Of a stretch of 64,000 nucleotides of DNA, positions 26,316 to 40,060 are shown piece after piece. This stretch comes from Callipepla californica brunnescens (taxonomy: Eukaryota > Chordata > Aves > Galliformes > Odontophoridae): NCBI GenBank assembly GCA_023055505.1, contig JALIRH010000007.1, forward strand, positions 18,841,152-18,905,151, written 5' to 3'. The notes under the pieces were generated by a model. The model saw only the letters and a list, made by a program, of their open reading frames with translations, made no database searches and was not told the DNA's origin. Position numbers and translations under genes: made by a program. How positions within the stretch are numbered: the stretch's first letter is position 1; the number at the start of each line of letters is the position of its first letter.

Positions 26316-29300
26316 TTTAGCTGTCTTTGTGTGGTTATTAAGTAGGACTTCTTCCTTAAGATATAAACTACCTTCTGAAGGAGTGAACATGCCTGAATTT
26401 TGAGAGCCTGGTTTGGTGCTTGAAGTAGAACCCAATTACAGTTAGGGTGAGCATGTAACCTGTGTGGCTGTATTATGGTTTTATTCGTTCCAACAGCTGA
26501 CTGATTTAATCTATTAATGGTGTAGTTGCATTAAGTATTTTTTTTTTTTATTACTTTAAGGATTTTGGAGAAATCTTCAGTCTTTGCTTATTGGGTGTTA
26601 TGTGTTTATGTAAGGGCGTGTAACTTGCACATAGCTAGTGCAACACTGGGCATAAAAAATAAAATACATCTCTCATTGGTAGAAGAGGATTGGCTACTAG
26701 GGTTCACCGTTCCTTAGATTATTCCTAATTTAATTAATGGCTGCTCTTTGTAAACTGCCAATACCATATATTCTAAGGAGTTATAGATATCCATCCTGAA
26801 GAGGGATGCACTCCAGATACAGAAGATTGAAGCGACAAGGAGTTACAGATGCTGATGCTGGTGAAGCTCCAGGCTGCACTCCACTGATGTGTGCGAGCAT
26901 TGGACTCCATTGGTTGCGTTAGTTGGTGAAGGATTTTCACCTGAAGGTTTTTAAGTGCCTTTGTGGGTGGTAACAGCCCTCTAATTTTGAATTTGTTCTG
27001 CCCTAACTCTCCTAAATGATGATTTTGTCACTTCAATCACATTGCAATTAAAACTCTTAGCACTTCCTTTGTGAGCTTCACCTTTACTCTGAAATCTGTT
27101 ATGTTGGGTATGGGCTCCCTTATTTATATACCTACATTGATTGTTACATTATTAGTAGAATACAATTATTTTTAGGAACTCAGAGCATTTAAAGTAGGTC
27201 TCTGCTCCAGGGAAGAATGTAACCTCACATATCCTCTAAGTAGAAAAATCTTAATCTGAGATGCAGCAAATATAACAGTATTTGACAAAGCCTATGTCCA
27301 TCACTGGTTTATACCACCAGTGGTTTACATCTCAGTTCAAATGACTTTGAACTTTATTTTCTTCCCTTTTACTACCTAGCAGGTGAATTGTAATATAAAT
27401 ATCTAATAGCAATACATGCAAATTAGTGCATACAGTTACAAGTCGCTACCAAAATTATGTAATTAATTACTATGTAAGCAAAACGTAATTAATGTTTTTC
27501 TTTTTTGTCCTATTAAGAGACAGTTGGAGGCAGTTTATTTTCAAATTTCATACATTTATACTATCTTAATTCTGAAAGCGGATTATTTTGAATTTGATTA
27601 TTGGCAAAAACCCAAAATGAGAGTCTTCCTTCCCAGCAGCTGGACGCTGAAGAGTTATTTGTCTTCCGGAGCTTTTGAACACTTACTGCAGTGTAATTTG
27701 AATAAGAATCACTTGTTTCTTGACTGTAGAGCTGTTTGAGATTGGAAAGGCAAAATCATTAAGAATATTTAAATCAGTCATTTGAAAAAGAAAAGCTTTT
27801 TCTTTTTCTGCATTGTTGTAATGCTGTTTCAAAATTACATCTAGTTAAAAGACAAGGATTTTGAAAACCAAGTGAGTCTGATATGATCATGCAGTAGTCA
27901 AGAAAGAAGTACAAAAGAAACAAACTTTGCTCTTTTACCTCTTGACAAGAACATGCGTTTCTGAAGTAAAAGGCTGCAGATCTGTTTGCAAACATTAGCG
28001 CTCTCACTTCTCCTTCCAAGTGTCTCTTTAAACTTCTGTTACATTTTGCAACTTCAAGAAGATGGGAGATGCTCAAACCTTGACAGTTTGAAAATGTTCT
28101 GGAGGAGACACTGGTGTATTCTGGGTCTCTAAAGGTGGTATGAAGAGAATACGTGTTTGCATTTCTGGGAGGGTGCACACAACTGTCCATCACTGAAAGA
28201 CTGCTCTGTACAGTCATGATGTTCATGTGGAAACTGCTCCTCTTTACAACACCTGGTCTTAAGTGTACCACAATTAAGTAGAGATGAGTGCTTCAAGAGG
28301 AATGTAGCTTGCTCCTTAGCAGGCTCATTGGCTAAGATTTGTTTCAATCCTTTAGATGCTGGAGGATTTAGAACATTTGAGTTTGATAGAGGCTGTGATC
28401 ACTGTGTGCAATTCAGTCCCCTAAGGAATGTGAACCTGTATGTATGTAGGTAAATCAATTGACAACAGGACAAAAAAGGCTTGGGATAACATCAAGAGTG
28501 AACTGTAGCTGGGAAATAAGCACATAGATGGGTAAGCACTGACTTATTAACAGAGAGGTTAACAGAAGTGGTTTTAGGGTAGTTGAAATGTAGATGAATA
28601 GCTGGAGATAGGGAGGTTCTGTTGGCACAGATCTGTCATCTGCTGAGGGAGAGCAGGACGTGGCGATCAGACTGCAGCCAGCAGGAAGATGTATGAACTC
28701 CTTGTATCCCTTGAAGCAAAAGTGATAGCCACAGTGAAAATGTCATGGGATGGTAGTTTTAGCTGAAACAAAAAGACTCAGGCAAGTTGCAGGTACTTTG
28801 TCATGTAGTTGCGAACCTAATTAGGAAAGGGAAAATGGGATCGTGAAATAGGTATCAATATAGGAGAGGCAGATATGACATAACCTTATTATTTATTTAT
28901 CTTTCAGAAGAACGTTCTGTTCTGCTCAGGATCAGAGCTGTATTGTGGGGAGGTGTTCTATGAGTAGAAGAAAGTTTTTGCTGTATGCAATACCAGCGTT
29001 CCAGAGGGATGTATGTCCCTCTGTTAAATCTGGAGGCTGAATGCAGTAGTTTTGCTGACAGCTGAGTACATTTTTCTCTTTAATCTATTATGATGTCACA
29101 AGTAGTAATTACACCAACGTGCTTTTCAAGATCTGGCATTAACAGAAGTGTAATTTTTAACAGTTGAGGGAATTTCTCATTTGGATTTAGATATTTACAT
29201 ATGACCTTGATTAGAATCTATCGCAAAGCTGGCACATCAAGTACGAAAATCCAAATCAACATACACGTAGGGAAAGGAAGTTGCATGGAGTGTATGTTTC

Positions 29301-31494
29301 AAATCAGCTGTAGGATTTGTAATAGGAGTTGAATAATAATAATGTGTAATATAGCATAGTAGAATATCTATTTTGCTGAATGTAAGCATATATTAGGATG
29401 TGCAGTAGAATTGTAGAATCATTACTCCTCTCTCTCTTTCTATTCATTGGGTTTAGAAGTGGTCCTTGAAAAAAGATATTTCTCACCTTTTTAGCATTCA
29501 GTTAAAGAAAATTAGAATTTTGTACTGTAAACCTCTCAAATATGTATATGTATATATATATATATATAGGAAAAACACATTTAAATATCCTAATATCCTT
29601 TTAAAATCCCTTTTCTTTGGGGGGGAGGGGGCATCCTATTCTCTCTTAGTTTGGGTTAAACTGACTTTTATGAGATATATAAGGCCTCCCCCTTGAAACC
29701 TTACGATTTTTTTGATGGGATTAAGAAATGCCATTTCATTCATTTTCTCTCCAAGCACCAGTTAGAAAGTAGTCCTCGCACAATAAACATTTTAAATACC
29801 TTCAGAACTGTTCAGACGTATTAATTTAACTCCTCTTTGCCACCTAAAATCCTCCCCCAGATGAAACAATGAGTAGATGAAAAAAACATTTAAGTAAAAT
29901 TGATTCTAAGCACATGCAGTCAACTTTCTGTAGAATTTTCTCTGTTTCATCTGGGGCATCCTTATGACAGTATTTTATTGCAGTTCCAGATGCGGGGTTT
30001 TGGTTTTGATTGTCTAATAGTTTTCCAGCTTATGTAGATAAGTCTTTGGAGGGAAAAGCAAACCAACTTTACTGTCCACATCGGAAATGCCCACAGTACA
30101 ATATTCAGCCAGCCTAGCTGCTTCCAGACTGAAGGCCGCATCTAATCTGAAGCACAGCCATCAAGCAAGAGTATCCAAATTGGTTATCAGGAAGATCTGA
30201 TGGGACTGTGATGTGGGAGCGTCCTCTCTCAACTCCTAGCACTTATTGCTCTGGACTGCTGCCGAGAGAAGAGCCTGTTGCTTCCTGGAGGTAACTGAAA
30301 ATTGTTCTAAAGCAGTGACACTTGCTAAGGATGCTTAACTGGAGATCTGGGAGGGTAAAATCATCTCTGTACTCCATATAGATGTATGTCAGCTATAAAT
30401 GATTCTGCTAAAGTCCTTTTGGTAAACAGTTTTTTTTATGACTAAAAAAAATAGCTGTAGTGGTAACAAGCCTTTGTTACTTTTGCAGGTGGTGTTCTTG
30501 CTGTGGGATTGACTTAGTCCATGCCAGGTTCAATATTTATTAAACTCCCTCTTGTGCAGAATTTAAAAGACATTCAAGCCTTTTCTCAAGGATTGCTTCT
30601 CAAATCTCTGCCGTAAACCCAGCAGCTGAAACTATGAACAAAGAACCAGGTTTCCAAAAGGCTTGGGGTCAGTCATACCTTTGAACATGCAACAAACTCT
30701 AGGCATGCTTTTGCTTTTTTTTTTTTCCTCATGAAAATTTATTTTCACTCTTCAGCTGTAGTGATTGAGTATTTCTAGGCAATGATTATTATTTTCTTTT
30801 TAACACATTTAAATTACTTTAATGACTGCTGCATTTCTTAATGATAGTTTCTTAAATCCATCTGGAGCCTACTGTGAATGAGGGAGCTTGTTCTCAAGCA
30901 TGTAACCTTTTCCCCTTGTTTTAGGCCTGCACTCAGTCACTATTCTTGTTGATGCTGGCTTGGATAACCCTTTTCTGTAACAGAATTTGATCTGAAGGAT
31001 GTTTCTGTAGCCTGAAAGTACAGTATCCTAAAAACAGTACTGCTGTATATAATGTTTCTCTTTCAGATGTCACCTTCTTAACCATCAGAACTGTGGGAAA
31101 TGATTGCTAAGAACTGAGGTCATCACTTGGAATAAAAGTCTAAATGACTGCATTCCAAGTTTTAGTAAAGACCATCTTTAACAATATGAAACTGATGCTT
31201 TGAAGAAGTCAGTGGTCTCTTTCTGCTTTACTGAGCAATGTTTATACTGCAGCTGGCATTAGCTGAAGTCCTTATAAAGCTGTGATCCTGCATAGTAGTC
31301 CAAAGTGTGTGTTCCTCTGAATTTTTCTGAGTGGAGGCTTGCAGCATTGGCTCTGTTAGGCCTGTGGGCCTTGCACTGCACCTTGACCAGCTGGTTGGAA
31401 AACTCAGAGGTCTTACTTGAAGTTCAGTGCTCATTATGTAGTTACACAAGGAGATTTGGTTGGGACTTGTTTTTGTTTCTGTGAAGCAGGGTCT
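26316..31494. other. Intergenic, nothing recognisable
   Basis: Downstream flank of PRIM2. There are no recognisable mobile elements or exons. A 165-codon open frame lies on the minus strand at 27774-28271, with no family match that I trust. A TA microsatellite lies near 29545-29568 and an 8-base G-rich patch near 29621. Confidence 0.6.
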
Positions 31495-31765
31495 GTTGTG
31501 AGAGGATAAAGGGAAATAGCTTTAACCTAACAGAGGGGAGATGTAGATAGGACAGAAAGAAGAAGCTTTTTACAGTAAGGGTGGTAAAGAACTGGAACAG
31601 GTTGCCCAGAGAAGTAGTGGAAGCCCCACCCTTGGAGACATTCATGGTCAGGCTGGATGGGGCTCTGAGTAACCTGATCAAGCTGCAGGTGTCCCTGTTC
31701 ATTGCAGGGGAGTTGGACTAGATTACCTTTAACTGTCCCTTCCAACTGAAATAATTCTGTGGTTC
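31495..31765 (+). mobile_element. CR1 LINE 3' fragment
   Basis: About 270 bases of the CR1 3' region in sense orientation. It includes the end of ORF2 and the 3' UTR: agaggataaagggaaatagc, then gaactggaacaggttgccca, then ggggagttggactaga and cccttccaactgaaataatt. The reading frame is broken. 5'-truncated. Confidence 0.93.
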
Positions 31766-34700
31766 AATTCCTGTGTACTTTTGAGGAGTCTCAGATTTGT
31801 AGTTTTAATTCTCAGGCATTGCTGGGTGATTGTTTCATGAATTAAAAGTTTTTTTTTCTTTGCCTTCAGAATGAGTGTATCTTGGTGTTAATGTCTTTGT
31901 TGTTTGCTGTGATGCAGGTCTTACATGCAGATATGTGAATGATGCTTTCTTGGTATCTACTCTGGAAATGTTTTTTGCTTGTGTGTGTAACTTGAGTAAC
32001 TGAGCAGAACCTACAGCATAAATTAGTTGTGTGTCAGGACAGTGCCTGTAGACAACAAATGAGTAAAGCCATGGATTGCCCCATGCTTGCTTGCTCTGCC
32101 AGGTGGAAGACTGATGCTTAATGAACATATATACAAAAGTAATCTCTGTTGGACCTCTGTGGCTGGTAAAGCCATCATTTCCTGGATAGAGGGAGGAGCA
32201 TCTGGTTTCTGTTGCTGATCGCCCCAGCTCTTGCTTTTATTAGAGTACTTGTTAGCACTGAAAGGTGCCCAGCTTGTCCTTTGGAGTCAAAGGGCATCTT
32301 TGGAATAGGGAAGGAAGGCATAGAAGCATCAATGTGTTTGTTTTCTGTGGGGAGAGCTGGTTGTAGAGAAGTGGACATTGACTGGTAGCTGCTGGTGGTC
32401 GAAAGAGCTGTCGCAGCTGTAGGAAAACAGAACCTCTTGGGGAGGGCTTCTTAGGGACCTTGTAGCTTACCAGAATACAGAAAAAATAAAATCCTGTGCA
32501 CATTTTCTTTTCCTTTTTTTTTTTGAACCCATAGAATCATGCTATCAGTAGTTGTGTGAGTTTGAACCTGATGTGTAGTTTTCAAAAAATAAGACTAAAA
32601 ACACATTTGTCTGTAGGCAGAATGGTATGAAGTGAGCTATTTGGTGTGTAGTGCTCACGCTTATAGGCTGTTGTTGCTGTTCACAGTCACTAAAGGTTAT
32701 GTGATTTAGCACTGAGAGCCTTTTTCCTTTGTCAGGCAGTGGTTCTTTTCCAGTGTGCGTGCTCTCTGGGCAGGGCTTTGGTGGAAAGGTCTCCCCAGAT
32801 GGCTGTTTGGTGTCAGCTTTGCTCTTCAAAAGAAGTTTGGCTTAATGGAAATGTTCAGAACTTCAGGCTCCCATGGTCTAATTTTGCATGTTCTGTGTTA
32901 CTGAAATCTGAAAATGGGAAATAAGCACCAGGAATGCGTGTAGACCCGTCTTCCTTCAGCAATCTGTGGCAAGTCAGAAGCTACTCAGAAGATGTCTGCT
33001 TACCAGAGCTGCGATGTTTTGGTCAGCAGACGTTGCCTTTCAGACTAGTTGTTCCCAAAGAACACAATTTCTGTTGGTCTGAAGATTGCTGTGCTATGAC
33101 TTCAGAGCTCTGTCAGATCAGGGTGTGACAAAAACAAAGGATCTTTCCTGAAAGAGAAAATGCCTGGGTTCACTTCATCTGCTGCCACTGCAGCACACCT
33201 TCTCTATAGAAAACGGATGCTGTAAGGAACACTGAGTGCAGAGAGGTGCAGTGCTTGGTGTCCTGTTGATGTTTGGATACGAATCAGAGCAGCTTCTATT
33301 ACTCTGCTTAAGAAATGATAAGGGAGGGTATACTTAGAAACAAGTTAATGGTTGGAATAATGGTACTGTTACTATATTCATTGATTTCCAGAGGTGCTAT
33401 TGGGACAGTTTCCCATTTTTCATGGTCTCATTACAGAAACGTTTTTCCTCAGTGGTTTACAGTTTAAACTGAGACATTGTGATGTGTGAATGTGACAAAT
33501 ACAAAGGGCAGGAGAGGGGGGAAAAAAAAAAAAAGGAAGGGCCTGAGGCTAGGAAATGTTTTTACATAGGTGTGTTGTTGAGTATTTGAGGTGGATTGTT
33601 AAAATAGACATGTTAATAATGTACAGAGTCTCAGCTGGCCATGTGCCTATCCAAGATGAGCTGGCAATCTATCATAGCTATTGTGGCAGAAACGGGTACT
33701 GGGGAAGGATTTGAAACCAATGAATACAAAACAGGAAAACAGTTGAAGTCAGATTAGATGCTGAAGGACCCTGAGCTGGTGTCTGTGCCTGCCTTGCTGT
33801 CTGAGTTCTTGTGCTGTCCACTGTGTAGGTTTTTGGATGGTGCAGAAACTGTTGTTAGAACAGAGCTCTTCATTTTGTTACCTCTGCAGCATCACATCAA
33901 TAATGCAAAAGACAGAAAGTCTCAAATCTTGCCTTTTTAAGCAGCTGTGTGGCTATTGCAAACTGTTTGCACCTCTACAGCTGGTGATAACAACTTTAAG
34001 GATATTCATTTTAAGGTTTTAGGTGTGCATCTGCATGAAGTTAAATCCAGCAGCTTGGGTCTGTCACGTGCAATATTGCTTTGTAGAATTGGTTTCAACT
34101 AGCAATGGCTTAAAGCAAAATAATTGTTGTCTCCATTGCTGTTCCAGTCATACATTATATTGAAAGCAGAAGCCTATGAGTGATAGCAGTTCAGAAATCA
34201 CTGCCTGGAAAAACTGATTGAAAACTTCTGCATCTGAGAAAACAACACGGATTCAGAGGTGTCTGCCAGGAGGAAGGAGGAGGAGGAGAATGTGCTTTGA
34301 CCAACAAACTACTGATTACAGGTGGAATGAGATGAGGCTGCATGTTTTCCCAAGGATCATAATCCACATGCTGCACTTAGGTTTTGTCTGTACAAATGTG
34401 AAAAGGATGCTTTGGCGTCTGCCAAGACCTGAATTCATAATGTTGCCCTTTTTGGAATTAACCTTCATGTTTTGGCCTCACTCCTATGTCTAATGTGAAT
34501 CCCACAGGTGGGTGGTTTATGGGCTGTAATAAATGCTTGAGAGTCAGGTTTGTCCTGGCAGAGCTTTCACTGTTCAGAGGGAAATCCATGGTAACAAGTG
34601 ATTCTAATCTGATCTGAGTAAAGGTGCGTTGGCTTTCAGCGATGCTGGGCTAACACTTGTTAGCACAACTGTGTCAGGTCTCAGGTTTTCAGTTCATAAT

Positions 34701-37035
34701 TATTTGTAAAATTGTCTTAATGGGTTTTGGTGCTCTAGGATTGTGAGGGCATCTAAGAGCCTGGATTTCTTTGGTTGTTTCAATCTGAGTAAAAATAAGT
34801 AAATATTGTGCAAACAAGCTAGTCCTGGTTCCTTCTGCTTTGAAAGACCTTCTGTTTCAGAGAGTATTTCAGGTGAAAAATAATGGAGGTCTGTGCAGTC
34901 TCTCAAATTATAGTGTAGAATGGCAGTAACAAGCTAGACATATACTTATTTCCTATTCAATGTCCTTTTAATTTTGGTGGACAGTTCTTGCTTGTTCACT
35001 GTTATTGCTGCTGGTTTGAAATCCCTGAGTGCTCTGAATTGAGATGAGTGCTTTCTATGATTCTGAGTGTTGCCTCTGTTTGTGAGTCCGGTAGCATCCC
35101 ATCCATTCCTGGCAGATGTGCCTGGCCAGATGCCTGGGAAAAGGAAGAGGTCATGTAGGCACTCATCCTCCTCTGGTCCACGTGCTGGTTCCTGGCTGGA
35201 CCACGCTCTTCAGTAGTCACCTCTAGACTTGTATTCCATCAGGATTTTTACAATATTTTTTTGAAGTGATTTGTGTTTTTGACCTGCAAACTCTTCTGTA
35301 ACAACTGTTCCATTGATGTAATTACATATATATGGAAAAAAAAAACCTTTTTTTGGGTGCATATTTAAATTGGAAAAAACACTTTAAATATTATTTTAAG
35401 TTTGGCACCCAACTGTGTCATTGTTATATGATGAGAAATGGCAACTAATTGTTCTTTCTGCCTTCAAAATAGAACAGGTCCTAAGTGTATCCTTCCTCAG
35501 TTACTGCTTTCTAAACTGAAGTGATCCTGTATTTCTGCAGGTGGTTGTTACCCCTTACCTCTGATATTGCTTCTTCTTATGTCTTTTCTGTGTAAGGTTC
35601 ATTTCTACCCTGTCTGATGGTGCTGTCAGTGCCAGTGCTCCTGAGAGCTGCTGGGTCTCTCCTGCAATGTGACTGATGAGTCTCTGCTCAGTCATGGGCT
35701 CAGGTCATGTCTCTTGTTGAACCTGCATGCAGGGTGCTGCTAATTAACTCACCTGTAATTGGTACCTTGCAGTTTCAGCAGGGAGCTTCTGATGGTGGCT
35801 GGATATGATGTGGAGGAATGGCTCTCTTGTGTGTAGTTAGCTCCACAAACAGATGCCTCAAGCACATTTGGGTGGTAAGGGTCTTTATTTAGGACTTACC
35901 TGCCTGCATATGTATTAGAGTATATTGATCAGTGAATTAGTGAGGCAACGCAGTGGAAGCAAGTAATTCTGTGACTTAAGAGTTCACAAAAGTGCATGGT
36001 TTTTTTTTTTCTTATTTAATTTCTCACATTGTTCTTATTTTTACCAACAAGGAGAAAAAACGTAGCTGGAAAATATATGTAGAAAGAAATAGTAAATTAA
36101 ATCTTACCTAATACATCTGCTTTATACTTTTTTAGACTTCATGATGAATGCTGGGATTCCTATGACTTCATTTGTATGAAATACAATCTCAGCCACTCCA
36201 CAGAGCCTGGAGTGCACCATTTCCAGCACTTCCGTCACTATTTACCTCAAGCAAAGCTTTGGCTTTGGTACAAAATCTACCCTTAAAAAGTGTGATCTGT
36301 TAAAAAAAAAAAAAAAGAAAATCTTATTACAAAAAAAAAAGTGGGGGCTGGATTCTTCTTTCAGAGCGCAGAAAGGATAAATATAGGGCATCTGAGGTTC
36401 TGCAAATTGTTGTATCTTCTGTTTTCAGAAAATTGGTTGCAGGTGTGATGACCACAATTGATTGTCCCTTTTACCTGCATACAGATGCTTGATTGATTTC
36501 AGGGTTCCAAGAGCTGAAGTAAGCCCTGTCTTTTATCATCACAGTGCTCTATGAGAAATCTTGAAGGTGAGATGCAGTGCACTAAATACAAGCTGTTTTT
36601 ATCATTATGGAGTGACCAAGGAATTGGATTGTATGTACTTTTTAACAGCTTCCTCATGTTCTGAGTGTCGCTGATCCCACAGTCTCTTAAAACGGAATTT
36701 AAGCTTCATAAATGTGTTTGAATTCGGAATGCAGCATTTGGTATTCCAGTCCTGTGAGTGTACAGCCAAAGTGAAACTTCAGCTTCAGCACATTTCCTGC
36801 ACCAGCTTATGTGCTGCGGCAAATGGTTTTGGACTGATGCCATAAAACCGGCCTACTCCATGGTTTAATTATTATTTTATAGTCATGAGTAACTGTTTAA
36901 ATTTTTAATACTCAAACTACTACACAGGTAAGCAAAGCAACAAAAGCTTTTGTCAGATTTCATTGCCTGAGCAATGAGAAAACTTCTCCTCTGGTCAGCT
37001 TAACAGTTTAAAGTGTGATTATGATGATATCAGAT
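31766..37035. other. Intergenic, nothing recognisable
   Basis: No exon or mobile element is recognised. Short homopolymers occur (A run at 33522-33534, T run at 36001-36010, A runs at 36302-36316). Open frames of 60-97 codons on both strands look like chance. Confidence 0.55.
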
Positions 37036-37362
37036 GAGGTTTAACAAGAGCAAGTGTAGAGTCTTGCACATCGGGAAGAATAACTGCATGCATTGGTACT
37101 GACTGGGGGATGACCTGCTGGAGAGGAGCTCTGCGAGGGGGACATGGGTGTCCTGGTGGATGACACCAATATGCAAAGGAACTTTTTCACAGTGTGGGTG
37201 GCAGAGCACTGGAACAGAGAGGTCCTGAATTCTCCTTCTCTGGAGGTGTCCAGGACCCACCTGGATGTTTACCTGTGCAAACTGGTCTAGGGTGGCTGCT
37301 TTAGCAGGATGGACTTAGATGATCTCTAGAGGTCCCTTCCAACCCCTACAATTCTGTGATTT
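37036..37362 (+). mobile_element. CR1 LINE fragment with internal deletion
   Basis: The left part (gaggtttaacaagagcaagt, then tcttgcacatcgggaagaa) is CR1 ORF2 sequence normally found several hundred bases before the 3' end. Shortly after 'gtcctggtggatgac' it jumps to the 3' part (gaactttttcacagtgtggg, then ctggaacagagaggtc). It ends with the usual gatctctagaggtcccttcc and attctgtgat. The junction is near 37165-37185, so an internal block of ORF2 is missing. Confidence 0.9.
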
Positions 37363-39017
37363 GCACTGGAAGCAGAAACAGAAGGCAGAGCTGAGCTGGC
37401 TAAAAGCACCCAGCTGGGCTCCCCAATGCTCCAGGCACATCCATCCTGGGAGGCAAAGCAAGCCTAAATGCAGCAGCCAGAATAATTAGATACACACAAC
37501 ACTGCAAGTAATGTAAATAGGGCTTTTCACACTCTGAAGAAGTTGGTGGTTACAGATTTTTAGTGGTGGCATCTGAACTGATGATTGAAGCAAACAGCAG
37601 AACAGTGAGTGTGAGGTGAGAGCTGCCTGCAGCTCCACACCGCCAAGGGGAAGCTCTCTTCTACTGCACGTGCACTTTCTTGCAGCCCTTGCACACAGAC
37701 AGCACGTGGCCCCTGGGAGGAAAGCAGGGGGCATGTTGTGATAAGTGGGAAAGCAGTGGGAATAACTTCAGTGAACTGCACAGGATTCAGATGGAAACAC
37801 AGCAAGCCCTCAACCCAGTTTCAGTTTTTGCTCACTGTCCCTTGTCCTTGTCACTGCACACCACTGAAAAGAATCTGGCCCCATCCATTTGACTTCAGAT
37901 ATTTATAAACATTGATGATTTCCACTCTCAGTCTTCTCAATGCTGAACAGTCCCAGTGCCACCCAAAAGCTGTTCAATAGGGGTGAGCCCGAGCAGTCCC
38001 CATCAGCACAGTTCTTGCCCCATCACTTCAGAGAAAAGCAAAAGAGTTAACAGCTCCCACATGTGCACCTCTCCTTAGAATTAACATTCAAAGGGCAAAG
38101 CAAAACAAAAGACAGATGTAAATGCATTTTATATGTTAATCAGCTGCAGAAAGCAAATAAAACATGTTCTGGAAAATAGAAAATTGACTTCTTCCAAATC
38201 AAGAGAGAGTGTAAGCATATATTCTTGCTCCAGAAAGTATTTATGTGATTTAAAGTGATTTATGTGCATGCAAGAGCAGCTGCAGACAAAGGCAAGGAAG
38301 CTCCTGAGCCTGGTGCTGCTCAGCAGGCAGAGAGAACTCCTCCAGGGCTGTGGGTTTTGTGGATGGCAGCAGTGCCCTCCCTCCAGCAGAGGCTTCAGGC
38401 ATTATATAAGAGGATGAGGTGCAAAAATTATTTTGTCTGGTTTTGGTTTCTTGATTGGTATCTTTTTAGGATCTTTGATGCTGTGTACTTGGATTTGAAA
38501 GCTCAAAAGTAACGACAGGAAATTGGATTTTGTTCTTCTCCAGCCTTTTGTCAGGAACACGAGTATTTGCTTATTGAGCCACCTGTGGAGAAACACGAAG
38601 CAGTATTTCCATTGCTCACTGGAAGTCAGAAACACGACATAAAGCCATAGAACTGGGAGCCTTCTTACAGGATCATAAATTTCCTTCTGCCACCCCATTT
38701 CTCTAACAAGCTCCTGTTCCTGAAAGCATTATTTTTAAACAATTTTTCTCTCCTTTACTGCAATACTAGAATGGTAGAAATGAATTAAAAAGCAACTGGA
38801 GTACCCCTTCGAAGATATTTGCAGTGCTTATGAAATCCATTGAAAATATTCAACCCACAGCTTTGTAAAATAAAAGCTTCTACCAATGGTAGGAACTGAA
38901 GAGGATGGCAGCAGCTCCATGCATAAGTCTGCAACATAGTAGGAGCATACCTAGAGTGAGGATGATGATGAATACTTCAGACATTATGTCAAAAAGGAAT
39001 TGAGTATCTGATTACAG
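37363..39017. other. Intergenic, nothing recognisable
   Basis: Slightly more GC-rich than its surroundings at 37.4-38.4 kb. No exon, RNA gene or mobile element is recognised. Confidence 0.55.
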
Positions 39018-39268
39018 AACAAGGGAAAATGGTTTGAAACTATCAGAAGGAAGATTTATATTGGACATTAGTAAGCTTTTTTACAACGAGGGCTGTGAGG
39101 CACTGGCACAGATTGCCCAGAGAAGTGGTGGAAGCCCCATCCCTGGAGAAATTCTAGGTCTGGCTACATGGGACTCTGAGCAACAGGATCTAGCTGTGGT
39201 GCTGACTGTAGGGGAGTTGGACCAGAAGACCATTAAAGGTCCCTTCCAATTCAAATGATTCTCTAATT
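39018..39268 (+). mobile_element. CR1 LINE 3' fragment (left arm of an inverted pair)
   Basis: Sense-strand CR1 end: atggtttgaaactatcagaa, then atattggacattagtaagc, then cactggcacagattgcccag and cattaaaggtcccttccaat. It encodes broken C-terminal ORF2 sequence followed by the 3' UTR. Its 3' end faces the 3' end of the next element, about 33 bases away. Confidence 0.92.
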
Positions 39269-39301
39269 ATGCCTTTTGGATATCCAAACCTTATTCATCA
39301 T

Positions 39302-40060
39302 AGCATCACAGAACTGTATGGGTTGGAAGGGACCTCAAGAGATCACCTAGTCCAGCCCCCTGCCCAAGCAGCTCCCTAGCCCAGGTTGCACAGGTAGGCG
39401 TCCAGGTGGGTCTTGAACGTCTCCAGAGAAGGAGACTCCACCACCTCTGTGTGCAGCCTGTGCCAGTGCTCCGTCACTGCACTGTGAAGAAGTTCCCACA
39501 CACATTTGTGCAGAACTTCCTATGCATCAGTTTGTGGCCATTTTCCTTCATCCTATCACCACGTAACACTGAAGAGTGTTGTCCTCGTCCCTTTGCCTCC
39601 TGCTCCTTAGATGTTTATAGGTGTGGATCAGATCCCCTCTGAGTTGTCTCAAGGCTGAGCAGATCCAGATCTCTCAGCCTTTATTTCTCATAAGGGAGGT
39701 GTTCCAGGCCCTTTATCATCTTTGTAGCCCTTTGCTGGACTCTTGAGGAGGTCCCTGTCTTTTTTGTACTGGGGAGCCCAGAACTGGACACAGTACTCCT
39801 GTGAGGCCTCACCAGGGCAGAGTAGAGGGGGAGGATCACCTCCCTTAGCCTGCTGGCCACTCTCTTTTTAATGTACCCCAGGGTCCCATTGACCTTCTTG
39901 TCCACCAGGGCACACTGCTGGCTCATGGCCAACGTGCCATTCACCAGGACACCCAGATCAGGGCTCTTCTCCAGCAGGTAATCCCCAGCCTGTACTGTTT
40001 GCATGCAGGTATTCCTCCCTATGTGCAAGACTCTACAGGCCAGCCTGTCATCCACCAAAG
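39302..40060 (-). mobile_element. CR1 LINE fragment with ORF2 C-terminus, longest copy
   Basis: About 760 bases on the minus strand, the longest CR1 copy here. The 3' UTR begins at 39302 (complement reads catcacagaactgtatgggt then ggttggaagggacc). Further in, the minus-strand translation carries the CR1 reverse-transcriptase C-terminus: VASRLREVILPLYSALVRPH, then RVQQRATKMIKGLEHLPYE. A frameshift lies between these two blocks, so the protein is broken. The RT catalytic motif and the endonuclease are absent; 5'-truncated. Confidence 0.95.
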
